Shown here piece by piece: positions 1 through 5,327 of a stretch of 5,922 bases of DNA. The first letter of the stretch is position 1. Each line of letters starts with the position of its first letter. The notes below the pieces were generated by a model, which was not told where the DNA came from, searched no databases, and saw nothing but the letters and a program-made list of their open reading frames with translations. The position numbers and the translations under genes are program-made. Source of the DNA: Betaproteobacteria bacterium (GTDB lineage Bacteria > Pseudomonadota > Gammaproteobacteria > Burkholderiales > Casimicrobiaceae); the NCBI GenBank assembly GCA_003153335.1, contig PLYG01000126.1:1-5922 (forward strand). The letters run 5' to 3'.

Positions 1-1716
1 GGCGGCGTGGCTGAAATTCCGCAGGATATGTTCATCGGGAAGACACGCCGCAAGGTGCCCGGACTCTGCTGGGATGAGCCGGAGCTGGCGGCGCTCGAGA
101 CGCTGACGGCCTCAAGGCAGCCGTTCCGCGCTTTCGAAATCGGCTGGACCTTCGGGAGTGGTGCCAGGCAATACCTGAGCTTGAGCGGCGAACCCACGTA
201 CGATGCCGCCGGCCGCTATTGCGGATACCGGGGCATCGGCCGCGACATCACCGAGCGCATTCAAGCCGAGCATGCAATCAAAACCAACAGCATGCAGCGG
301 GGCCTGATCGCGAAGTTCGGCCAGCAGGCGCTGGCGGTTCCCGACATCAATGTGTTGCTGGCCGGCGCGGTGGCTGCCGTCGTCGAAGGTCTTGGCGCCG
401 ATTGCTGCAGGCTTTTGCGATTTGATCCGAAGGGTCACCCTATGGTCCTCGAGGCGGGCGCGGGCTGAGATGATGGCTGGCTGCGCAGCGAGCTCACCGA
501 GGCAGGACCGGACACCCAGAGCGGGTATCTGCTCGAGCGGCGCGAGCCGCTAATGGTCGAAGACTTTGCATCCGAGAGCCGATTCGCACCCTCGGAAATT
601 CTCGCCGTTCACGGCATCAGGAGCGGTCTCGAAGTGATAATAGGCGGTGCCGGCGCGCCCTACGGAATCCTGGGCGGTTATTCGCGCCGGCGGTGCACGT
701 TTTCGCCGGAGAGCGAGACGCTGATCACAGCCAGCATCGGCATTTCGATCTATCCGATCGACGGCATGGATGCGAGTCGGCTGCTCAAGAACGCCAACAC
801 CGCCATGTAGCAGGGCAAGGAGCAGGGCCGCAACAATTTTCAGAGCTATTCGGTTGAGCTCGACGATGCGGCGGCAGGCCGCAGGCAGCTGACGCTGGAA
901 TTGCGCCATGCCATCGAGCATGAAGAGCTCGAGCTCCATTATCAGCCGCAGGTGTCGCTCAATACCGGGCGCATCATCGGCGCCGAGGCCATGCTGCGCT
1001 GGTGGCATCCGGTGCGCGGGATACTTGCGGCGGCCGAGTTCATCGAAGTGGCCGAACAAACAGGGCTCATTCTGCAGATCGGGCAATGGGTGTTCCAAAC
1101 GGCCTGCAAGCAGACGGCCGAATGGCAGCCTGCGGGCTTTCCCGACCTGTTTGCGGCGGTCAGTGTATCGCCGGTGGAAATCCAGCGCGGCAGGGTTGTG
1201 GAATAGGTGCAAAGGGCGCTGGAACGATCGGGTCTCGCCCCGCGTCACTTGGAAATCGAACTCGCCGAAAGCGTGATCATGGATGACGCCGAGTCGTTTA
1301 TCAGCACGCTGACCGAGTTGAAGGACTTGGGTATCAGAATCGCGATTGACGATTTCGGCACGGGTTACTCCAGCCTCAGCTCCTTGAAGAGCTTTCCGAT
1401 CGACAAGGTCAAGATCGACCAGACGTTTACCCGCGATATTGTCACCGACCCCGACGACAGCGCGATCGTGCAGGCGGTGATCGCCATGTCACATCACCTG
1501 CGACTGGAAGTTGTCTCGAAGGGCGTGGAAACCGAACGGCAGGCTGGCTTTCTGCGCCGTTGCCGCTGCGACATTGCGCAGGGGTTCCTGTTCGGGGCGC
1601 CGATGCAGGCGGGGTATTTCAAGGAATTGCTCGACGATTCCGACGGCCGCCTGCTGCCCGCGCCGTCTTCGCTCAGCGGCCCGACCCCGCAATTCCCGCT
1701 CGTGTCCGTAGCGTAG
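1..1716 (+). pseudogene. Decayed PAS-GAF-(GGDEF remnant)-EAL cyclic-di-GMP signalling protein, 5' end outside window
   Basis: Intact relatives sense a signal through PAS/GAF domains and make or degrade cyclic-di-GMP through GGDEF/EAL domains. The frame is open from the first base, so the gene starts upstream. Counting codons from base 1, a PAS/PAC end lies at about 1-92 (ending GRDITERI), a GAF domain at about 98-236, a GGDEF C-terminal remnant at 239-285 (TASIGISIYP, then NTAM-stop-QGKEQGRNNF) and an EAL domain at about 300-550. Three in-frame stops interrupt it: TGA 466-468, TAG 808-810 and TAG 1204-1206. Translation resumes in the same frame with family-like sequence after each. The first two sit where relatives usually have Trp and Tyr. 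The GGDEF motif and its surroundings are missing. The EAL motif reads EAM (985-993). IELAES, DDFGTGYSSL and VKID are kept, but the usual Asn is Ser (1162-1164) and the Glu of the usual AEGVET is Lys (1519-1521). Very likely non-functional; a truncated PAS-GAF product is possible. Confidence 0.88.
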
Positions 1717-1770
1717 CGAGGCCGTTCGAGGAGGCGGCGGCATCGTGCGCGATCGAGGACCTCGTCGCGT

Positions 1771-1794
1771 CGTTTCGTCATTTCGTGATTTCGT
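1771..1794. repeat. Three imperfect tandem copies of an 8-bp unit (NATTTCGT)
   Basis: The consecutive octamers cgtttcgt, catttcgt and gatttcgt run head to tail at 1771-1778, 1779-1786 and 1787-1794. The preceding cgtcgcgt (1763-1770) may be a more diverged copy. The array lies just after the EAL pseudogene and directly abuts the repeat-like motif at 1791-1822. No function is evident. It may simply be the variable leading edge of that element. Confidence 0.5.
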
Positions 1795-1822
1795 AGGATG
1801 GCTCGAGCGCGGCGATATCCAA
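1791..1822. repeat. Possible dispersed palindromic repeat (TCGTAGGATGG...GAGCG...GATATCC type)
   Basis: The segment begins TCGTAGGATGG, continues through GAGCG and ends GATATCC. It resembles a short dispersed intergenic element that I recall from many proteobacterial genomes, with a consensus near TCGTAGGATGGGTTGAGCG followed by CAGCGATACCCATC. Here the palindrome arms (GGAT and ATCC) are partly degraded. The resemblance comes from memory, not from a search. Its place between two converging transcription units fits such an element. Confidence 0.35.
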
Positions 1823-1847
1823 CTGCAATTACTGCACGTGCCGAGCG

Positions 1848-1877
1848 GACGTCACGATGACCGTGCATCGTGACGTC
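1848..1877. terminator. Perfect 12-bp inverted repeat, possible bidirectional transcription end or operator
   Basis: The arm GACGTCACGATG (1848-1859) is exactly complementary to CATCGTGACGTC (1866-1877), with a 6-nt loop (accgtg). It lies between the converging EAL pseudogene and the minus-strand lipoprotein gene, 14 bp past the latter's stop, where a shared terminator would be expected. Neither side has a T-tract, so a classical intrinsic terminator is not supported. Each arm contains GACGTC, so a protein-binding site is an alternative. Confidence 0.45.
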
Positions 1878-1891
1878 AATTATCCTGGCCG

Positions 1892-2170
1892 CTAATTCAG
1901 ACAGTCGCGCACCTGCGCGCCGAGCCGGGAATAACTCACGTCCTTGTTGGCGGTGATGATGGTGCAGAGTCCCTTGCCCTTGTATGTGGATTTCTGCACG
2001 CAGTCCGGCCTGCCGGCGCAGACCGTGCCGGGATTGCTGAGCGCGATCCAGTCGACATACATCTGCTTTTCGGCTGACGCGCAACCGGTGAGCACGACCA
2101 GCAATATTCCCACAGCGATGGCGGTGGCGGTGCAGATCAGCCCGGCCGGGATTTTCGCGGCACGGAGCAT
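1892..2170 (-). CDS. Small Cys-rich lipoprotein of unknown function
   Basis: Predicted 92-residue lipoprotein. A hydrophobic signal (about residues 7-28) ends in the lipobox LTGC, giving a lipidated Cys at residue 30. The next residue is Ala rather than Asp, so outer-membrane sorting is expected. The mature part has four further cysteines (51, 57, 69, 90), enough for two disulfides in the periplasm. I do not recognise the family. The chosen start is ATG at 2170. A GTG two codons upstream (2176) would overlap the stop of the preceding gene as GTGA. Neither start has a strong Shine-Dalgarno sequence, which fits translational coupling to the upstream HExxH gene. The close packing suggests the two products act in the same envelope process, but that is inference. 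The gene ends in TAG and converges on the EAL pseudogene. Confidence 0.72.
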   Translation of the reverse strand: MLRAAKIPAGLICTATAIAVGILLVVLTGCASAEKQMYVDWIALSNPGTVCAGRPDCVQKSTYKGKGLCTIITANKDVSYSRLGAQVRDCLN

Positions 2171-2172
2171 GG

Positions 2173-2649
2173 TCACAACTTCACGAAAGGCAATGCGGCA
2201 GGGTGAAAGTCGTGGTCACGGCAATGGCGGAATTCGTGTCCCAGCAGCGCATCGGGACCGGCCAGCGCGCCGACGACGGCGATCAGTTGGCCGGCGCCTG
2301 GCGAGATCGGGGCGATGATTGTGCAGTCGATTTTGGTTGCGTCGGTGCACGCTGCCATCGGCGCGAGCACGCCGAGAACCGCACCGGCGTAGTCACCCAT
2401 TTCCGTCGCCATCTCGATACAGCGTATCGGCGCGGCGTTGCTGTCGACAAATGTAACCAGTTGCGGTCCGGTGTATTCATGCCGCTCAGGGTCGAAGCTC
2501 CCGACATAGCTGTGCGCGGTGGATGCCGCGAAAAGCAGCAATGCAGCAAAGCGTTTGATTTGGGTGATTCCCCGATTTCCGGTGCGCACACGGGCGCCAG
2601 TTGCAGCATCCGAACTTTTGTTCATGAGTACTTTGCGGGCACTTTTCAT
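2173..2649 (-). CDS. Exported small HExxH putative metallopeptidase-like protein
   Basis: Up to 158 residues from ATG 2649. After a long polar N-terminus comes a signal-like segment (IKRFAALLLFAAS, about residues 31-43) with a likely cleavage after AHS (46-48), so a periplasmic or secreted location is predicted. The C-terminal end carries HEFRH (138-142, bases 2224-2238), a fit to the zincin HExxH motif, followed by C143, D145, H146 and H149 as possible further metal ligands. Upstream cysteines (77, 101, 109) and the CTIIAP stretch resemble an uncharacterised proteobacterial group ending in LGHE..HC...H; this is from memory. The protein is very short for an active protease, so peptidase activity is unproven. 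The start is uncertain: ATG 2625 and GTG 2589 are alternatives, and only a weak GAGA precedes 2649. The stop at 2173-2175 adjoins or overlaps the start of the lipoprotein gene, indicating co-translation. Confidence 0.72.
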   Translation of the reverse strand: MKSARKVLMNKSSDAATGARVRTGNRGITQIKRFAALLLFAASTAHSYVGSFDPERHEYTGPQLVTFVDSNAAPIRCIEMATEMGDYAGAVLGVLAPMAACTDATKIDCTIIAPISPGAGQLIAVVGALAGPDALLGHEFRHCRDHDFHPAALPFVKL

Positions 2650-2708
2650 GATGAATTCTCGCGTCTGTGGTTGATCGGGAACGGGGCTTGCACGTTTTCG
2701 GCCATGCG

Positions 2709-2819
2709 TTATTCGCCCGCGTTGGCGTGGTTGAAGTATCCAACTGCGTTCGCGCGGTGGGAATCCGTACTTGTACCCATGCGGCGAGTGGCTTCATCGA
2801 TCCGGGCTTCCAGCGACAC
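2709..2819 (-). CDS. Possible small ORF, 36 residues, unknown
   Basis: A GTG-initiated frame (2819-2817) ends in TAA (2711-2709). It encodes a polar peptide opening VSLEARIDEATRRMG, which could form a short amphipathic helix, followed by a His/Asn/Ala-rich tail ending NHANAGE. Many codons end in G or C, as in the neighbouring genes, and a GGA lies about 6 nt before the start. No family is recognised. It would be transcribed in the same direction as the HExxH/lipoprotein pair and could be its first cistron, or it could be chance. The start choice is arbitrary; an internal ATG would halve it. Confidence 0.22.
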   Translation of the reverse strand: MSLEARIDEATRRMGTSTDSHRANAVGYFNHANAGE

Positions 2820-3012
2820 GCGAGTTCCAGGGGGGATTCAGAGTTGGCCATGGTGCGGCCTGTGCCCTGATGTACGAACCAAGGAATTCAGTTGCCTATA
2901 TTCGGAATTTCGATAAGCGGGGAAGGGCGCCGGACAAAAGTTCATGCACAAGGGCGTGCCCGCCGGGCCGGCGTTTGCGCACCGCTCGTGGCAGAAACTG
3001 TCCTGAAACGCC

Positions 3013-3041
3013 TTGGCGCTGGTTTGTGCTTGGCATATACT
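3013..3041 (+). promoter_or_regulatory. Sigma70-like promoter for the 3101-5072 operon
   Basis: TTGGCG (3013-3018) and TATACT (3036-3041) are separated by exactly 17 nt, close to the TTGACA/TATAAT consensus. Transcription would start near 3048, leaving a leader of about 53 nt before the ATG at 3101. No operator dyad is evident at the promoter. Confidence 0.6.
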
Positions 3042-3100
3042 GCCCCGGGCCAATGCCAGCAGCCGACAAATACCGGCAGTCAACGCAAGGAGATCAGCAA

Positions 3101-3376
3101 ATGAACAAACTATGGACAGGAACCCGGATCGCGCTGTGCGTGGGTCTGGGAATGTTGCTGGGCGGCACGGCGTTCGCCCGGGGCAGCAAGATACAAGTGC
3201 AATGGCTGGGCCAGTCGGCCACCAAGATCACGACACCCAGCGGCAAGGTGATCGTGATCGATCCGTGGCTGATCAACAATCCCAAGACCCCGATGGAATA
3301 CAAGAAGCTCGAGGCGCTGGGCACGACCTCGACCAAGGTGATGGTGATGAACCCCGGCGACAAGGTCGAGTTCTGA
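3101..3376 (+). pseudogene. Internally deleted metallo-beta-lactamase-fold (UlaG-like) hydrolase, 91 residues
   Basis: AAGGAG (3087-3092) precedes the ATG by 8 nt. Residues 1-26 form a signal peptide ending TAFA. Residues 30-74 match the N-terminus of exported metal-dependent hydrolases (QWLGQSATKI, VIVIDPWLINNPKTP, YKKLEALG). The last 17 residues (TTSTKVMVMNPGDKVEF) match the far C-terminus of the same family, which ends in a lysine-valine strand followed by PGxxxEF. The roughly 200 residues normally in between, with the HxHxDH zinc site and the other metal ligands, are absent, so hydrolase activity cannot remain. The join near 3311-3330 keeps the frame and falls in an ALG motif that relatives have at both sites. 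The promoter, ribosome binding site and export signal are intact, so a short periplasmic peptide could still be made. The stop overlaps the next start (TGATG). It could be annotated as a short CDS instead. Confidence 0.7.
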
Positions 3377-4374
3377 TGTTCACGACCGCCATGTGGATGC
3401 CGGGAGCGATGTTGCGTGCAATGCTGACCGCGGCGCTGGGGGCATTGCTGACTTCGGCGCCGGCACTCGCGCAGGATTGGCCGGCGCGTCCGGTCAAGAT
3501 CATCGTTCCGTTCGCGGCCGGCGGCCCGGCCGATATTTACGCGCGTTACGTCGGCCTGCGCCTGGGCGAGGCGCTGGGCCAGGTTTTTGTGATCGATGAC
3601 CGCCCCGGTGCCGGTTCGGTGATCGGCACCGATGCGGTGGCGAAAAGCGCGCCCGATGGCTACACGCTGTTGCTGATGTCGAATACGCATACGGTCAACG
3701 AGTCGCTGCTCCCGAACAAGCCGTTCCAGCTGATGCGCGACTTTGTTCCCATCGCGCCGATCAACTACTCGGACCTCGTTCTGGTCGTGCATCCGTCGGT
3801 GCCCGCCAACACGCTGGGCGAACTGATCAAGCTGGCCAAGTCCAAGCCGGACGGCCTCAACTACGCGTCGTCGGGACCGGGCACGCCGTACCACATGGCT
3901 GGCGAACTGTTCAAGGCGATGGCCGAAGTGTCCATCGTCCATGTGCCGTACAAGGGCAGTTCGGGCGCGCGCACCGATACCATCGGCGGCCAGGTGCAGA
4001 TGATGTTCGACGCGGTCACCACGATGAGCGAGCACGTGCGCGCAGGCAAGGTGCGGGCGCTGGGAACGACCGGCCGCGAACGCTCGGCAGTAATGCCCAA
4101 TGTGCCGACGATCTCCGAGGCAGGCGTGCCGGGTTACGAGGCGACGATCTGGCTGGGGCTGATGGCGCCCAAGGGTACTCCCCCTGCCATCGTCAACCGG
4201 CTTAACGCCGAAATCGCAAAAATCGTGTCGCGCCCCGACGTCCGAGCGGAGTGGGCCAAGCAGGGCGCGACGCCGATGACCATGCATCCGGAAGAATTCG
4301 CAAAGTACATGAATGACGATATCGCCAAGTGGGCGCGTATTGTCAAGATCTCCGGCGCCAAGGCCGATCAGTGA
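3376..4374 (+). CDS. Bug-family (TctC-like) tripartite tricarboxylate transporter substrate-binding receptor
   Basis: Periplasmic binding protein of 332 residues, the usual family length. These receptors capture carboxylates and related small molecules for TctAB-type permeases; many are orphans, and no TctA/TctB gene lies in this window. A signal peptide covers residues 1-32 (APALA then QDWPARPVK). The family hallmarks follow in order: WPARPVKIIVPFAAGGPADI (35-54), DDRPGAGSVIGTDAVAKSAPDGYTLL, NYASSGPGTPYHMAGELFK, the VPYKGSSGA loop, and the C-terminal APKGTPPAIVNRLNAEI. The PFAAGGPADI and SSGPGTPYH loops bound the ligand pocket. The ligand cannot be told from sequence. ATG 3376 overlaps the preceding stop, implying translational coupling, with a weak AAGG about 10 nt upstream. 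Internal ATGs at 3391 and 3397 would shorten the signal n-region. The gene looks intact. Confidence 0.95.
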   Translation: MFTTAMWMPGAMLRAMLTAALGALLTSAPALAQDWPARPVKIIVPFAAGGPADIYARYVGLRLGEALGQVFVIDDRPGAGSVIGTDAVAKSAPDGYTLLLMSNTHTVNESLLPNKPFQLMRDFVPIAPINYSDLVLVVHPSVPANTLGELIKLAKSKPDGLNYASSGPGTPYHMAGELFKAMAEVSIVHVPYKGSSGARTDTIGGQVQMMFDAVTTMSEHVRAGKVRALGTTGRERSAVMPNVPTISEAGVPGYEATIWLGLMAPKGTPPAIVNRLNAEIAKIVSRPDVRAEWAKQGATPMTMHPEEFAKYMNDDIAKWARIVKISGAKADQ

Positions 4375-5072
4375 CGGTGTTGCATATCCTGTCCGCCGGC
4401 GCCACCAAGGGCTTGGTGCTGGCGATGCAGGAGCGGTTCTCCGCGGCGCGCGGTGTGAGGTTCAACAGCACGTTCGGCGCCGTCGGCGCGATGAGGGGAA
4501 AGCTGCTCGCCGGCGAACCCTGTGATCTCGTCATCCTGACTGCGACGATCATCGATGCGCTGAGCGCCGAGGGGCGGGTGAGCGCCGGGTCCCGCGTGGC
4601 GCTCGGGCGTGTCTATACCGGGATTGCGGTTCCGGCCACGCAACCGATGCCCAATATTGGCGACGCGGCCGGGCTGCGCAGTGCCCTGCTGGACGCGCGC
4701 GGCATCTACCTGCCTGATCCGGAGCGCGCGACCGCGGGCGTCCACTTTGCGAATGTCCTGGACGCTCTCGGTATTTACGACAGTGTCCGGGACCGGCTGC
4801 GGCCCTTTCCCAACGGCGCGACGGCGATGCGCGCGATGGCCGATGCGGGCGAGCCGGACCTGATCGGTTGCACGCAGGTCACCGAGATCAACTACACCGA
4901 GGGCGTGTCGCTCGTGGGTGTGCTGCCGCGCGAATTTGAACTGGCAACCACGTACTCGCTCGCAGTCTGCAGCAACGCGGCCGAGCCGGCGCTGGCGCGG
5001 GAATTTGCGGGGCTGTTGACCGGAGCCGAATCGCGCGCACTGCGTATTCAGGGCGGGTTTGTGGTGGATTGA
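4371..5072 (+). CDS. ModA-like (type 2 periplasmic-binding fold) substrate-binding protein lacking a signal peptide
   Basis: A 233-residue protein in the molybdate/solute-binding family 1 style. It opens LHILSAGATKGLV and continues RFNSTFGAVGAMRGKLLAGEPCDLVILTATIIDAL, the usual first lobe with Ser/Thr ligand contacts. The second lobe includes ADAGEPDLIGCTQVTEI and LPREFELATTYSLAVCSNA, close to the ModA pattern, where a conserved acidic/Gln region and a Tyr-Ser stretch precede the last helix. Unlike transporter receptors it has no hydrophobic leader, so it should be cytoplasmic; a ligand-sensing or sequestering role is inference. The GTG start at 4371 gives a 4-nt GTGA overlap with the Bug gene and has AAGG (4360-4363) 7 nt upstream. 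GTG 4377 is the alternative, and the in-frame ATG at 4329 lies deep inside the Bug gene. No permease or ATPase gene follows. Ligand unknown. Confidence 0.82.
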   Translation: MTVLHILSAGATKGLVLAMQERFSAARGVRFNSTFGAVGAMRGKLLAGEPCDLVILTATIIDALSAEGRVSAGSRVALGRVYTGIAVPATQPMPNIGDAAGLRSALLDARGIYLPDPERATAGVHFANVLDALGIYDSVRDRLRPFPNGATAMRAMADAGEPDLIGCTQVTEINYTEGVSLVGVLPREFELATTYSLAVCSNAAEPALAREFAGLLTGAESRALRIQGGFVVD

Positions 5073-5172
5073 TCGAAAGCCGCAAACGGATTCAACGACC
5101 GATGGATCAACGGTACTAATCTAAGTCCCCGCAATGCTTCTGCCTACGGCGCCGAATCCTGGCGAGAGCGGA

Positions 5173-5195
5173 GGGCTGGAAGGCCTCACCGGCCC
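5173..5195 (+). terminator. Weak hairpin downstream of the Bug/solute-binding operon
   Basis: GGGCTGG (5173-5179) can pair with CCGGCCC (5189-5195), including one G-U pair, around a 9-nt loop. It lies about 100 nt after the operon's last stop. Only ctattc follows, with no T-run, so intrinsic termination is doubtful. Confidence 0.22.
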
Positions 5196-5270
5196 CTATT
5201 CCAGATCGTCGATGTCGGGTAGTTCAGGCATGGCGGATTGCTACTCCCCAGCCCGGCTCGTCCAAAGTCA

Positions 5271-5299
5271 ACGCCGACGGTTTAGTGTCGGCGTATGAT
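5271..5299 (+). promoter_or_regulatory. 8-bp perfect dyad abutting a TATGAT -10-like box, upstream of the thioesterase gene
   Basis: ACGCCGAC (5271-5278) and GTCGGCGT (5287-5294) form a perfect inverted repeat with an 8-nt spacer. Its last base begins TATGAT (5294-5299), a good -10 candidate that would start transcription near 5306, about 22 nt before the ATG at 5328. No -35 hexamer is seen at 15-18 nt, because the dyad occupies that place. This fits an activator- or repressor-bound promoter, but a hairpin ending the upstream operon is equally possible. A 5-bp ATGGG/CCCAT stem followed by four T's (5298-5315) adds to that ambiguity. Confidence 0.35.
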
Positions 5300-5327
5300 G
5301 GGCAACCCCATTTTTCCTGCATAAACC

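Larger units (their letters stand above)
2650..3100. other. Divergent intergenic region, largely without recognisable genes
   Basis: About 450 bp separate the minus-strand HExxH gene from the plus-strand hydrolase gene. Plus-strand frames here give low-complexity translations with no family resemblance. The minus strand holds a possible 36-residue ORF (2709-2819), a 19-residue ORF whose stop overlaps the ATG at 2649 (ATGA), and an open frame at 2838-3083 encoding a twin CX3C motif. The right end contains a convincing promoter for the downstream operon. I could not pick out a confident promoter for the minus-strand pair. The region is long enough to hold gene remnants. Confidence 0.6.

Noticed and set aside
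466..1206. Alternative genetic code or selenocysteine/pyrrolysine readthrough at the TGA and two TAG codons
   Set aside because: TGA and TAG terminate other genes in the window normally, no recoding hairpin is apparent, and the protein also lacks essential residues and domains, so decay is simpler.
550..1248. Open minus-strand frame of 232 codons opposite the EAL pseudogene
   Set aside because: Antisense shadow in high-GC DNA. The plus strand carries unmistakable GGDEF/EAL sequence here.
2203..2916. Plus-strand open frame of 237 codons across the HExxH gene and the intergenic region
   Set aside because: The translation has no family resemblance, and the minus strand codes an export signal plus HEFRH over most of it.
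2885..2930. AT-richer stretch with TATATTC and CGATAAG as a promoter for either direction
   Set aside because: No -35/-10 pair with acceptable 16-18 nt spacing could be found on either strand.
3013..3375. Upstream extension of the Bug frame to 3013
   Set aside because: The signal peptide at 3376 onward, the family length and the overlapping hydrolase remnant in another frame all place the start at 3376.
3094..4287. Long open minus-strand frame (397 codons) opposite the Bug gene
   Set aside because: It is an Arg/His-rich antisense shadow of a clearly coding high-GC gene, with no signal, motif or family resemblance.
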